DNA of 64,000 nucleotides from Hanleya hanleyi (lineage: Eukaryota > Mollusca > Polyplacophora > Lepidopleurida > Hanleyidae): NCBI GenBank assembly GCA_036873755.1, contig JAVTVY010036975.1, forward strand, positions 62,001 through 126,000, written 5' to 3'. The translations under genes and the position numbers were made by a program. Under the pieces are notes generated by a model that was not told where the DNA came from, ran no database searches, and saw nothing but the letters and a program-made list of their open reading frames with translations. Shown one piece after another: positions 45,301 through 56,164 of the stretch. Numbering within the stretch: the first letter of the stretch is position 1; each line of letters begins with the position of its first letter.

Positions 45301-48300
45301 ACAAAAACGAGGATGGGGTTCCGTTATATGTAAGTTACAGAGAGCTACTTACCATACCGTCAGAAAATTAGATTTCTAGTATATCTTATGTACAAAATAT
45401 CCATTATATTAGTCTAGCTTATATTGTATTTGATACGAAACAACTATACTGACCAAATAAACAATTATACTGGCCAAATAAACAACTTTACTGGCCAAAT
45501 AAACGTATTGCACAGATGATCACTCGATTGGTCGTATCTACACAAATTTTGCTTGAAGAATCTTCGAATATTAGTAAAAGAAATACGCTGACTTAAAGGC
45601 TTCGATCATTTCAGTTCGACGAGTGATTGCCTATACGTTTTCCTTGCTATTCTTATAAAATAATTCAATCACTTTGCAGTTGTAGGAGCCACTCTGGCTG
45701 TACGAGGAACCAGCGTGGGACTTAACTTGGCACAAGCAATTACAGGTAATTTTACAGCGAGGATTCACAATTTAACAGGTGCCTCGGAACAGTTGAGAAG
45801 TTCAGGGCATTCTGCATAGATTTGACATCTGGATCATAAAGTCAAAAAACATACCTTGCATTCAAATTGAAGTAGTTAATACCTTGCGCCCCCTCCCCCA
45901 TCCACTCCCCCACCCCTCCACACGCACACCCAGCACAAACCCCGCCTACCGGCTATGCCAATTTCGTCTCCCGTCATAGGAAATTAAACAGACTCATTAT
46001 GCAAACTCCCATCAGATGATGTGCAATAAGCAAAAAGTGACGCGTGCTTATTTGCGAAGCAGTCAGGGATATAATAGTAGGTCTGACACTGCAATCGGCC
46101 AACATGAGGCCGACTCAAAAGCGCTTCCAACGGGCTCATTCGAACATGTCCCCTTACATATACTCGGCCGGCTCATTCGAACATGTCCCCTTACAAACTC
46201 GGACCTGTCAATGCATATTACGAGTACGAAGTTTCATCCAATCAAAAGTACCCGAGACAAAGCCTATAAAAACTGACAATTTAAAACGGTGTGCTAGAAA
46301 CGAACGTCGAGCTCCAAGGGAGAGGTATTTTAAAATCAACATTCAATCTGCTTGGATATCTACAACTAGATCGGCTATCGACATCCAGAGATATAACAAC
46401 TCGGGAGAAGGCGATTACCACCCATTATACTCATATACACGGACTAACAGGCCCAAGTCCATCCTTGTCGAGATTTGATATGGCTGTGTTCACGCAGATG
46501 GACTCACTTGGATTACATGGAACGTCAGATAACGATTTGGCAAGTCAAATGGTTTTTCCTAACAGGTCCGATTTTTGTTTGTTGATAATTTCCACAATTT
46601 CATAGCAGTTTGAAGAATCAAATCCAATTCCCTGACGAGCATTCATTTATCAAACGAATTTCCGAATTGTTTCTAACTGTTGGAATGCATCCGGAGTCAC
46701 TCTCAAATCGTGACTGATTGTTTAAACAGATTCGATATGCGGAGTGCACAGTACGGTCGCCTTCTACGCCTGCAATCAAATCACTGTTTTGTTATCGTCA
46801 CTTGAACGATATTTATCTTCAGTTTTTTTTGTGCCAAAATTCAAAATATAGTAATCCACTTATTCCGTTTATATTTACATATGATTGCATGAAAGTGCTC
46901 CATTCCCTTTTTACACTAATAACAATTGCTTCCGATTTTCTTGAACATTTCTCTAGGTTCGTAATCTTCTTTTAGGCTATATACTCTTTTATATTTATCC
47001 TAATTTGTGTCTTCTCTATTTTATCCTGCAGGCGGATGTGTTTATTACTCCAGCATTTGCCGTGACAAACAGGCAATTGAAAGCATTGAAAGAGAAATAC
47101 GAACATTAGCTGGCCAGTACGATCAGGAGTACATCCAATCAAAAGTGGCGTTCCTGGCACTGAGAACAGCCAACAACAACAACGCGTACGTTAGTTATTA
47201 CATTAACAGCACGCTTAGGGCGGTTGAGGAGCTGAACGACACACAACAAAGTCTTTTAGATCAAATGGAAATAGAGCTGCCGGAGATATTCAAGATATTC
47301 CAAGCGTCTTCTCAGAACGTTTCGGCAGAAGTTTATCTGCAGTCACTTTTGGGTGAGGTAGAATTTTCTTTAGCGAATATCAGACAAACTTTATCAAATG
47401 AAAAACATAACATTCTTGTTGGACTAGCTATACAGTTTGGCCTCGAAGCAGTCGTTGGTCGTTTTGCGTTAAGTTATCAGAAAGCGTATAACCTACTCCG
47501 TAAATTAGAAAAGGAGGACATTCTATCCACAACGTACTTCAGTCTCCTATTCTCTTCTGATCCTACCGAAAGTGGAATAATGCTGGATCCGAATCATCCT
47601 TTGCGAGATGAACTGATCGAGGCAAAGCTTGCCGCTAATAAAGCCAAATCTGATTTCAAAATGGCGCCGAAAGTTCTAAAACAGATGCTTTCTACTACTT
47701 TCGTTGAAAATCCCAAACAGGTATTCAACGCTATAAAAAAGTGGAAGCGGATAAAAACCTGGGAAGGATTCAAGGGTAAATTTATGCACTCTATTAAAGG
47801 ACCGTTAGGAAAGTTAAGAGCAGTTAAGAATTTTTTTGCAGACTCAAAATTTCGAAAATACAGCGTGTCAAAATTTCAGATCGGTTGGTCTGTTAAGATA
47901 ATGTCTGGTATTGGTGTTCTATTTGACATCGTGTCACAAGCAGTAGCTGCAGCAAACTGGCGCATGGTCGCTGATCAGATCAGTGAATCGAGAAAGCAAT
48001 ACGAAGAATATAGAACAAACTTGAAGCTGGAGCTCTCAGAAATAGAGAACGAAAAGAGTAAAATAGATCAGGTTTGGGAAGATCTTATTGATACGTTCAG
48101 AAATATTTCTGTGACCTTCAGAGACTTTGTTCAAAATGCAACACAATATTCAAATTTCTCGGACGTTATTGGTAACCCGGGTCTCCCCGTGGATTTAAGC
48201 AACCCTCTATTCAACACCGATTTTGACAACTTGCATCGAGACACTCTAGAAGAGAAACAAAACGCTGTTATTGGCTTTCTGAAGGAAGTGGATAACAATT

Positions 48301-48839
48301 TAACGAGAGTTTCTGATCAATTACGAAGTCGTAAGACTCTGTACGAGGTTGTGTTAAGTGAGACAAATAACAGCAAACCAGTGATGGACATTCTGTCGTC
48401 AGCACAAACCGCCTTACGATATGATTCCTCCGATACCGTGAGAACTTACGGGGGGAGTCTTAAAGAGAAGGACATCGTGTGTTCGGTGGCCATACTTCGT
48501 CCGACTCGGACAGATTACGACTTTCTTCCCCTAGTCCCCTTCCGCCCAGCGTGTCGGGTTAATGAATCCACCTTTGATAACTTGAAACGCCTTGCGCAGG
48601 AGCAACAGGAGAAAGCTAAACTTTTCGAGTCGGTCGCGCGTTACGTGAGAATATTATCATTTGAATCGCTCGGGCTCGTTCAAGATTTGGTCATCAGCGA
48701 CGTCGGAAACGGTAATGGTAGTAATATAAAAGAGGACGACATACTCTGTGCAATTGCTCACGAGTTTCCGGATAAAGAAAGTTATGATGGAAGGTCGCTG
48801 TTGTCCTATCGTTCCCGAGCAGAATGTAACCAAATTTAG
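42339..48839 (+). CDS. Secreted glycoprotein of 728 residues, unknown family, RQKR-processed
   Basis: Join 42339-42387, 44666-44818, 45219-45329, 45680-45745, 47032-48839. All four introns are phase 1 with GT/AG ends, and the sum is 729 codons including TAG. Residues 1-20 are a signal peptide ending QAALC. Residues 21-98 form a charged N-terminal piece ending in RQKR (95-98), a furin-type site. Residues 99-126 are a Gly/Ala-rich hydrophobic segment. Cys 129 and 136 follow in GGCVYYSSICR. Long helical, heptad-rich stretches follow, with a second hydrophobic run at 408-436. Two related C-terminal repeats (about 600-636 and 690-727) each hold a KE-x-DI-x-C start and a second Cys 24-26 residues later. 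The last exon has only six cysteines, all in these motifs, and about ten N-glycosylation sequons. There is no C-terminal membrane anchor. I do not recognise the family. A helical pore-forming or membrane-active role is conceivable but unproven. Confidence 0.8.
42655..43140 (+). mobile_element. LINE C-terminal fragment with zf-RVT domain
   Basis: A 157-codon open frame in intron 1 of the 728-residue gene. LQWLQYRINHRILATKN followed by CTFCKQQAKTIEHLFYDC is the C-terminal zinc-binding region of L1/Tx1-type or Nimb-type LINE ORF2 (zf-RVT: C-x2-C-x8-H-x4-C spacing). Everything upstream of about 42.65 kb is missing, so the insertion is 5'-truncated. It is not part of the host gene. Confidence 0.65.
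43205..43393. repeat. Short foldback (MITE-like hairpin), about 190 bp
   Basis: GTTGCCATACAAATATTG at the left pairs with CAATATTTGTATGGAAAC at the right. Inner AATTAATTTTAAACCATACA pairs with GTATGGTTTAAAATTAAT, and GACAATGAATTTTAAACAAT with TTGTTCAAAATTCATTGTC. It lies in intron 1 of the 728-residue gene. Confidence 0.8.
44666..44818 (+). CDS. Hidden exon 2 of the 728-residue secreted protein
   Basis: Exactly 51 codons between acceptor ATTTCAG and donor GTATGT, phase 1 in and phase 1 out. It joins in frame to the exons at 42387 and 45219. It completes the signal peptide (LLQ + AALC) and then encodes a charged, helix-prone stretch (REIVQLEDRITLVNAKK). Without it, exon 1 also joins exon 3 in frame, so skipping would leave an open frame and alternative splicing is possible. 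I include it because it gives a much better signal-peptide cleavage region. Confidence 0.65.
45430..45508 (+). repeat. Three-unit 22-base repeat in intron
   Basis: ACTGGCCAAATAAACAA repeats three times with a TATACT/TTTACT joint, within the intron between coding exons 3 and 4 of the 728-residue gene. Confidence 0.7.
46100..46202 (+). repeat. Short direct duplication in intron
   Basis: GCTCATTCGAACATGTCCCC followed by TTACA occurs twice, about 37 bases apart, in the last intron of the 728-residue gene. Frames at 46044-46478 and 46291-46605 overlap it but show no domain, splice logic or homology, so I leave them out. Confidence 0.6.
47032..48839 (+). CDS. Long last coding exon of the 728-residue secreted protein
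   Basis: An intronless 1.8-kb exon starting at acceptor TCCTGCAG and ending at TAG. It carries residues 127-728: the C-x6-C motif, an IESIEREIRTLAGQYDQEY helix, sequons NST, NDT and NVS in the first helical region, the hydrophobic run GIGVLFDIVSQAVAAANW, a charged coiled-coil region (ESRKQYEEYRTNLKLELSEIE), further sequons NIS, NAT, NFS, NLT, NNS, NES and NGS, and the two Cys-bounded repeats at the end. The Met that opens the uninterrupted frame at 47007 lies in the intron and is not the start. Confidence 0.85.
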
Positions 48840-49240
48840 CCGTCGGCAGCTTTGACGTGTGATCAGTAATTCTCATACAGTAAAGCCTGTTACGACCAAA
48901 TTTTCCTTGTCCAGATTCCATGTATCCATAGCCGTCGGCACCTTTGACGTGTGATCAGTAATTCTCATACAGTAAAGCCTGTTATATACACATGTACGAC
49001 CAAATTTTCCTTGTCCAGATTCCATGTATCCATAGCCGTCGGCACCTTTGACGTGTGATCAGTAATTCTCATACAGTAAAGCCTGTTATATACACATGTA
49101 CGACCAAATTTTCCTTGTCCAGATTCCATGTATCCATAGCCGTCGGCACCTTTGACGTGTGATCAATAATTCTCATACAGTAAAGCCCGTTACACACGAC
49201 CAAATTTTCCTTGTCCAGATTTCATGTATCCGTGTGAACG
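48837..49240 (+). repeat. Four-unit tandem repeat starting at the stop codon (3' UTR)
   Basis: Units begin at about 48839, 48931, 49035 and 49139, about 92-104 bases each, starting GCCGTCGGC and containing TTTGACGTGTGATCA and CATACAGTAAAGCC. Units 2 and 3 carry a 12-base insertion (TATATACACATG) that units 1 and 4 lack. The first unit begins within the stop codon context, so the array forms the proximal 3' UTR. Confidence 0.8.
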
Positions 49241-50835
49241 ACTGCATGACCACACTTTTCTACGAGTTTACCGTTTGTCCAGTTTCTTGATCCTGTGTAC
49301 CAGTAACCAGTTTTACACTCGAGTATAGAAGCATATCACTGCCTTTCACAACCGGGAACAGCATTTCATGTGGTGTGTTAGAAGGAAACACCGGGGCAAT
49401 CTGGAAGAAAAAAATCATGATATTTGGTCTGTTTCTTGGGCTTTTGTTGGCCAGATGCAATTTTGCCGTATTTCTCATTACACACGCATCAGTTTACGTC
49501 GAACATTACAATATTGTCAAGGAAACCCTGGTAGTGTGTACCAGGCGTTAACAAATACAGCTTAGATAGATGTTCGGATAACCGTCTTATACTGAATATT
49601 CACTATGATAACTTCTATAACAGCTCATAAATATAGCTATACCAGCAACTGCATGACTCCTGGTTGTTATTTGTGTCATCAATGACTGAATAACATTATA
49701 AATAACAACAATGTGGTTTGACTATATTTCCCCCAGCTACAACTCAATGGTCACTGCAAGAAGGTCACACGGGCAAGGAAATATGCAATATAGTTTATTT
49801 CCCGAATCGTATGTAGCAGCAATTATTTGCGTCTTACCGTGCTTTTACCGAACGAACGTTCAATTACCTGCTCGAAATTGTCGTATCGGGCAACATTCGT
49901 TGCCATTTTGAGCATGTATGGACGACTTTCCTAAGAGATTCGTAGAATTTGAAACATGGCCGTGTAGCGCCATCTTCATACACAAGCCAATATCTACAAA
50001 ATGTACCTCCACACTTCGAACTGAACTTAATATATTGAAGCATTCAAATTCGGAGGTATAAATTTCATCTACGAACCAGAGACGAACCAAGCAGAACATA
50101 CCCACTGCTTCTCCCAATAGTTACGTTATTTCTCGTAAGTCGACCAATATAACGATGTCAATAACTCACTCGTATGACAGATTTGAAAATTGACGTTTCG
50201 TGTCTATTTAAACATTCCTTCGAAGACAACTGGTGGACTAATATATCCAGCCTAGATCGAAGTGTGAACGGATGGTTAGTCTGTACCTGCGAATACGGGC
50301 CATTATATTGCCCTGGATCAACGTGAGACAACGATCATTAGGGACCAGTTAGGGCTACTAGCATAGAAGCGAGAGAAACATGATGTATTCAAATATAAGT
50401 ATCGTGAACAATTCTCCTGTCTACACACTACAGTAATGGAATTTCAAGCTTGTAAACCAGTATGAGTGATGAATATTATAGTCTTGTATATAAATCAAAT
50501 CAAATCAAATACTTTATTATATATACTTTATTTACAAATACTTTTTATTTGTGTATGTATATGTCAGTGAAACTTGTGTTTTGATGTATTCGAAAGGAAG
50601 GCATTATTGTATTGAATTTCTTTCATGATTAAACTTTATTTTTACTCAAGTAATGCGTTTTATTCTGTGTATGTAACACGCCTTTGATATGCATTACACC
50701 GGAATAGGCACAAATCACCTGGTGCTTACGCATGGACAAAAGCTTTACATGAATATTAAACACGTGACTCAGCTACAGTGGTTAGTTATGGCCATATATA
50801 CCTAACTAGATACACTTTCAACTGTTGTTTTTTTT
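49241..50835. other. No gene seen downstream of the 728-residue gene
   Basis: May contain the end of that gene's 3' UTR. There is no AATAAA close after the tandem array; TATAAATAAC near 49698 is the nearest A-rich candidate. Short frames only. Confidence 0.4.
50490..50512 (+). repeat. AATCA microsatellite
   Basis: Four copies of AATCA-type pentamers in an AT-rich stretch, like a short retroelement tail. Confidence 0.6.
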
Positions 50836-50840
50836 ACTGA

Positions 50841-50848
50841 TATAAAAG
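50841..50848 (+). promoter_or_regulatory. Candidate TATA box
   Basis: TATAAAAG is a consensus TATA box with a pyrimidine-rich TTCAAGG about 28 bases downstream. It comes before the small open frame at 50936-51211. Confidence 0.3.
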
Positions 50849-50935
50849 GACGGAAATTTTATCAATTCAAGGATTAAGTCACATACCGTTTATGTTCTCT
50901 CATCAAGTAAAATTCGATAGATTTTAGAAAGACAG

Positions 50936-51211
50936 AATTTATTTCACCCACCACCTCTCTTGTCCAAATCTTTATGGTTGACCGCGTTCTATATTCACCA
51001 CTGTTCCATTGTTATAACTACTCTCTTGGCTAATGATACACAATTAACACTGAAAAGCGAAGATATGACAGAATCAAATCCCTCAACATGTGCACAGATC
51101 CTCCGCTTAACATTGAATGACTGGCAGGAGTATGCATATACTTCAGCTGCAATATCTAGTATGGATAAGGAGAAATCCACTTTGGATACCGTCAGGAGTG
51201 TGATCAAATAA
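50936..51211 (+). CDS. Candidate small exon or gene downstream of a TATA box
   Basis: An open frame of about 90 codons ending in TAA, with coding-like residues (TESNPSTCAQILRLTLNDW, DKEKSTLDTVRSVIK) after a hydrophobic run (IHHCSIVITTLLA). It follows a TATAAAAG motif at 50841 by about 100 bases and a possible acceptor GACAG before 50936. There is no ATG at the front of the frame, only one inside (51064), so a start would need an upstream exon. I recognise no domain. Confidence 0.25.
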   Translation, partial: NLFHPPPLLSKSLWLTAFYIHHCSIVITTLLANDTQLTLKSEDMTESNPSTCAQILRLTLNDWQEYAYTSAAISSMDKEKSTLDTVRSVIK

Positions 51212-51849
51212 CTCCGATATACCAAAACATATCTACTTGTAAGATATGTCCTGTCCGATCTGTTTCAGACTTTTTTCGAGCAGCGATGTGTTACGCCATT
51301 TCAGAACGAAAAACCGAATAGATGAGCAAAGTACTTATTTTTTTTAAGCGATAATAAATCTACATCCAACTGTGAAGGATATTTAAAGACATTTCCTACA
51401 TCTAGTAATGATTATCAATTTTTATTTTGCACACAATTTTATTATTGCTATCATTATCTATGAATGCATAATACATCCTAAATATTCAAATCTATACATT
51501 TGTGCAAATTATTTACATGCTCCATGCGCTGAACTTTATACTTAACCGAGGTAAAACAATATAAGACTGTAGGTCTGGTAAGACTGATATTTTCTAAATT
51601 CACAGCGGAGTTAACTCTAACCGAAAGTTTATATCCCAAACATGCCTATAATTTAACCGAGTTCATCAAATTACGAGCTGCGGACCATACCAAGCTCCAA
51701 AATCAGGACATTATCGTCCTGGCTATGAATACGTGTGGAAGCAAACATTGTGTCGATGTGAAAGTAATTAATTGACTGTACTAGCAGATTTATATTAACA
51801 AATATGTAGACGTGGATTCAGTGTGTGGAAAAGTACATGTAGATGTAGA

Positions 51850-53535
51850 TCTGGAACTTCTCGGAGCTCACTGGAGCTCCCCGAAACCCTTCGGAGCTCT
51901 TCAACTCGCTGTGAAGCTCATAGGCTCTCCGGATATGGTTGGCGCTAGAAGACAAAATTTCACAAATAGCCCTCGGGTTAATTCGATTTAGTCCTAGGGC
52001 TAAATCGATCAATTGTAATACATTTTCCATACCCCGGATTATATTCATTTAGTTATCGGACTAAATGATTTAGTCCTCGGGTTGATTTGATCCAGTCCTG
52101 GACTGAATGATTCAACCCGCGGACTAGACGATTTAGCCCGCGGACTAAATGCAGTTAACCCTAGGTCTAATTCGATTCACTTAGGTCTAAATTGACCAAT
52201 TATAATACATTTCCTAAACCTCGGGTTATATACATTTAGCTCTCGTACTAAACGATGCAGCCCTCGGGCTTCAATATTTAACCTCCGAAGTGATTGATTC
52301 AGTCCTCGGACTGAATGATTTAACCCGCGGACTAGATCATTTAACCCGCGGACTAAATGATTTAGCACGGGGGCTGAATTATTTAGCCCGAGGTCTGGAT
52401 TGTTCAATCAATTGTGCGTTTCTAGACCGCATATTTCACAAGCCTGGAGTTAGGCAAATTAACAACCCTACACCAGTATTCCCGTTAATCTTGGCTTGTA
52501 GTGCCATGGGAATTCTGCCCAATTCTGCCCGTACAGCAGCATTACATGCCTTTTTGTTCAGCCCAAGAGTAAACTTGCAAAACTTGGTATGAACGCTTTC
52601 AATTGTGGAACATTCATGAATATCTCAACAGCCCAAATTTCGGATTTTTTTAAAGAATTGGTTTGACCACGCCATCAAAAATCTTTGTGTACATGTAGTG
52701 CTGTATAACTACCAGGCCTGGTACATTAAAGCCTATAAGGGAGCAGATTACCGCCGTAAAACCGATGATAGCTTATCCAGCTGCTCTCAATGCAAAGCAA
52801 ACACAAGCAGGATAAATTCAGTATGCGTTTACACTTTACTGTTATCATGTCAAAGTGTTATTACTTGACAACTGGCAGTCATTTGGGGTCTGAGACTGAC
52901 AGCCGAACAAATATGCAAGGATCAAAATGAACAAACACGCCAACTTTATACCACGTGGCCATCTTCTAATCTTGCTCTTGATTAATATGCGGTCTAGAAA
53001 CGCACAATTGATTGGACAATCTAGCCCTCGGGCTAAATAATCCAGCCCTCGGACTAAATCATCTAGTCCGCGGGTTAAATCATTCAGTCCGAGGATTGAT
53101 TCAATCACTCCGAGGGTTAAATATTCGAGCTCGAGGGCTAAATCGTTCAGTCCGAGAGCTAAATATATATAACCCGAGGTTTAGGAAATGTATCACAATT
53201 GGTCAATTTAGCCCTAACTAAATCGAATTAGACCTAGGATTAAATGCTTTTAGTCCGCGGGTTAAATAATCCGATCAAAGATTAATTCAGTCAGTCTGAG
53301 GGGTTAAATATTCAAGCCCGAGGGCTAAATCGTTCAGTCCCAGAGCTAAATGAATGTAATCCGGGGTTTAGGAATTGTATTACGATTGGTCGATTTAGTC
53401 CTAGGATTAAATCGAATTAGCCCTAGGATTAAATCGAATTAGCCCGAGGGCTATTTGTGAAATTTTGTCCACCAGCGCCAACCATATCCGGAGGCCCACG
53501 AATCTCTCGGGAGTTTTCCGGAGCTCCTCGAGTCT
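51850..53535. repeat. Foldback element with palindrome-rich arms, about 1.7 kb
   Basis: The left arm is 51850-52435 and the right arm 52986-53535, inverted to each other: GCGTTTCTAGACCGCATATT at 52415 and AATATGCGGTCTAGAAACGC at 52986; TTGGCGCTAGAAGACAAAAT and ATTTTGTCCACCAGCGCCAA at the outer part. Each arm consists of about 20-base near-palindromes such as ATTTAGTCCGCGGACTAAAT and ATTCAGTCCTCGGACTGAAT. The 550-base spacer has no gene. Arm frames give spurious RGLN-type peptides on both strands. Confidence 0.85.
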
Positions 53536-53929
53536 CAGAAAGCTAACTACTGAAGGGAGGTAACCATGCAAAATGGAGGTAACTCTACTTTAAAGTTATA
53601 TCATGTCCATATATATGCTTGAAGAAACGTCATCACCGGAAGTGAGATAATCACAAGCATGTTCGATACCTTCATAAACCCTATAGTCTACCGGCGGATT
53701 CAGTCGGTACCACAACAGGCAAACGAGCATGCGTGCGATGAAGTCACTTGCGGTGATGGAGTCACTATCGCCAATGACTTCACCTCCGGCGATGACCTCA
53801 CTTCTGACGATTGAGTCATTTTCGTCAATTATCAAGCTCGGACAAAAGAGTTTTTTTCATCAATATATGGTCATGATATAAACATTCAAGTAGTTACTTC
53901 CCTTTAGCATGGTATGCTTTATCGCTACC

Positions 53930-54530
53930 GAAGCAGTATAATCGCTGGAATGCATCGTACGATTGTTGCCAGCGATAGATTAATAAGTAGAAAAGAAATC
54001 TTTATTTCCTTATAGTTTTAGAGAGCAGTATAATCGCAAGAATTTATAGCTACACAAACTGGACCCTTCACGTTTAGACAGCAATGGTTACGCTACATTC
54101 AACGCCACTGGTATACCTTTCCCGAGCGGTAGAATCGTTAGAATAGATTCTTCGCTATTTGTCTGGGAGATTCAGTAGAATGGGAATCTTGTGACCCTTA
54201 TACTTTACAGTCACAATATCTAGAAGAGATATCTGCACAAAACTCAACACTTTTCTTTTTCCCAACGCTAGAAGCGCTACAACGGGGAGCTCAACCCAAC
54301 ACTTTTTTTCTGAGCGGTAGAAACGCTAGAATGGGAAGCTAAACCCCTCACATTTAGACTGCGCTAGTTGTGATACTTTCCAATCTACAGGTAGAGTTTT
54401 CCCTGTCGTTAGAACTGCTAGGACGGACCCCTCACTTTTGACAGCGGCAGGATCGGTAGAATGAAAATCTCGTTGTGCAGTACAATCGCTGGAATGGATA
54501 TCTGCAGATTTTACTGTTTGCAAGTTGTAG
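53930..54530. repeat. Degenerate tandem repeat with AGTATAATCGCTGGAATG motif
   Basis: Loosely repeated blocks of about 80-90 bases with GGTAGAATCGCTAGAATGG-type cores and GACCCCTCACTTTTAGACAG. Frames such as 54461-54673 overlap it. I see no gene here. Confidence 0.4.
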
Positions 54531-55240
54531 AAGTGCCGAATGGAAATTTGTCCAGTTTGGAAACGATCAGTAACGCTTGTATGGAGGAATGCACATGGAC
54601 AAGTATCAAATTAAACGCAATATATCAAGAGCGGTGGAAAAAGTTGCCGGCGTACTGCCAAGAAGTCAAATGACGACAGAAGTGTATATACTGACTGTAT
54701 AATTCTAAAAGATATAACATGAACCTAAACTGATCCGTGTGTTTTGTATCCCAGCCACTGAGCATCTTGAACGTCATGACCACACGGTCTCAAGCACCGG
54801 CTCAAGCGACATTAGATACAAATATTGAAGAGCAGTGATTTAATAGCCCTATCAATTCCTCTCATGAAAAATGATAAAATTTGTGACCGGTAGAAAGAAG
54901 AAACCGCCCAAACAAGGGGGGTTTAATAGAATGCAAGTTCTTATTCATAACGCATATCTGTGAGACCGAATGGCGACCAAACGTTTCATTCTCCACCATA
55001 TTTACCAGCAACAGTACAACAATCTCAATGATTTGTATAGAGAGCAAACGTCCATCAGCAGAATCTCACCATATACAAGAGTGGTGTGAAAAAGCGTGGT
55101 TACAGAAAGTAATGTACATGTAGTCAAGTGTCAGAGCGGTGTTATGGAGGGAATGTACATTTAGCGGTGTAACCGCGAGGCTAGGGATTAGAATTAGGTC
55201 TCCTTTCTTAACACGCTGGGGATCATTTCAGGTATCAAAC

Positions 55241-55950
55241 GAATCAAACGTCGACTTTATGACAAACGAGATGATTACAATTTCGACATCGTAAACTATC
55301 CCTTTCTAGACAGTAATATTCCAGTGGAATTTGCATATGGCGAATACATATCTCGCTTAGTAGCATTTGCTAGATCTTGTGTAAAATGTGACGATTTTAA
55401 TCAGCGTCACAAAACATTGTTGAAGAAACTTATAAAACAGGGCTATTCCACCAAGCGCCTCCACTCAAAGTTTCTCAAATTTGGCGATACATATCGCATG
55501 CTGATAGCAAAATACGAACGTAGCGTGCAAGATCTATGGCGCTACGTTTCGTAACTTGTGTCTAATTCTGCTTAACCCGGGGCTAGGGGCCGTATGAACC
55601 CATGTACTTCAAGATCGTCATGGTGCTCATACGAACAGCCACAATCAAAGCGTGACTGAGATACATCATTCTTTAGTTGACGACTTTACAACGAATATTA
55701 TGGATTAAGAATACTGATCAGCGATACGGATTTGATATTTTTGAAACATCATGATGTCTTGCCGGCATCATTGAAAACTGTTGACCGCTTCTCTCTTGCA
55801 GGAAACAAGCCTATGTTTATGTATACTATGATTGTCTTTTTGAATTTGGTGCTTATACTGTTATATGGAATATGGAATAGTTCTTTGGGTTATGGACGCG
55901 GATATTCTCTAATGGACGACGGCTGATTTATGAATGACGGACTAGACGCT
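55241..55950 (+). mobile_element. Retroelement: RT C-terminal tail plus complete 3' region
   Basis: Open from about 55241 (IKRRLYDKRDDYNFDIVNY), then NIPVEFAYGEYISRLVAFAR and a closing ERSVQDLWRYVS before TAA at 55554. This is the C-terminal text of a retroelement RT family common in cnidarians, molluscs and fish (YDKRDDF, PFL-x-SNIP, AYGVYISQLIRYAR). I cannot place its class firmly; Penelope-like is possible. About 390 bases of 3' region follow, ending ATGGACGACGGCTGATTTAT and onward. The element sits inside the higher-order satellite, between GGTATCAAA and TGTAATGAAAAC, so both insertion edges can be read. Confidence 0.65.
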
Positions 55951-56164
55951 TGTAATGAAAACATCTTCATCACTAAAGTGTATGACGCTTATGGGGGGAT
56001 GTAGATGGAGGCAAGTATCAAAAGCGCGAATAGAGACAGTAATGTACGTATAGTCAAGTGTGAAAGCGTTGTTATGGAGAAATAAACACGTAGTTTAGTG
56101 ACAAAGCGGTGTTGGAGAAGAATGTACATGCAGTCGAGAGTATCGTTGTTAGGAGAGGGGGCAA

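Noticed and set aside
46044..46605. Frames of 144 and 104 codons in the last intron of the 728-residue gene
   Set aside because: Overlapping frames with no domain or splice fit; they lie between well-phased exons and include a short duplicated block.
42339..48839. Viral class I fusion glycoprotein as the identity of the RQKR/hydrophobic/coiled-coil protein
   Set aside because: The gene has four introns, a short propiece and no C-terminal transmembrane anchor, so a captured viral envelope is not supported; only the local cleavage-site/hydrophobic layout is similar.
52177..53221. Peptides rich in RGLN/RGLD repeats on both strands
   Set aside because: They come from the palindromic units of the foldback arms, and mirror-image peptides appear on each strand.
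51850..53535. CRISPR-like array of short palindromes
   Set aside because: The units are not separated by unique spacers, they occur in inverted arms, and the genome is eukaryotic.
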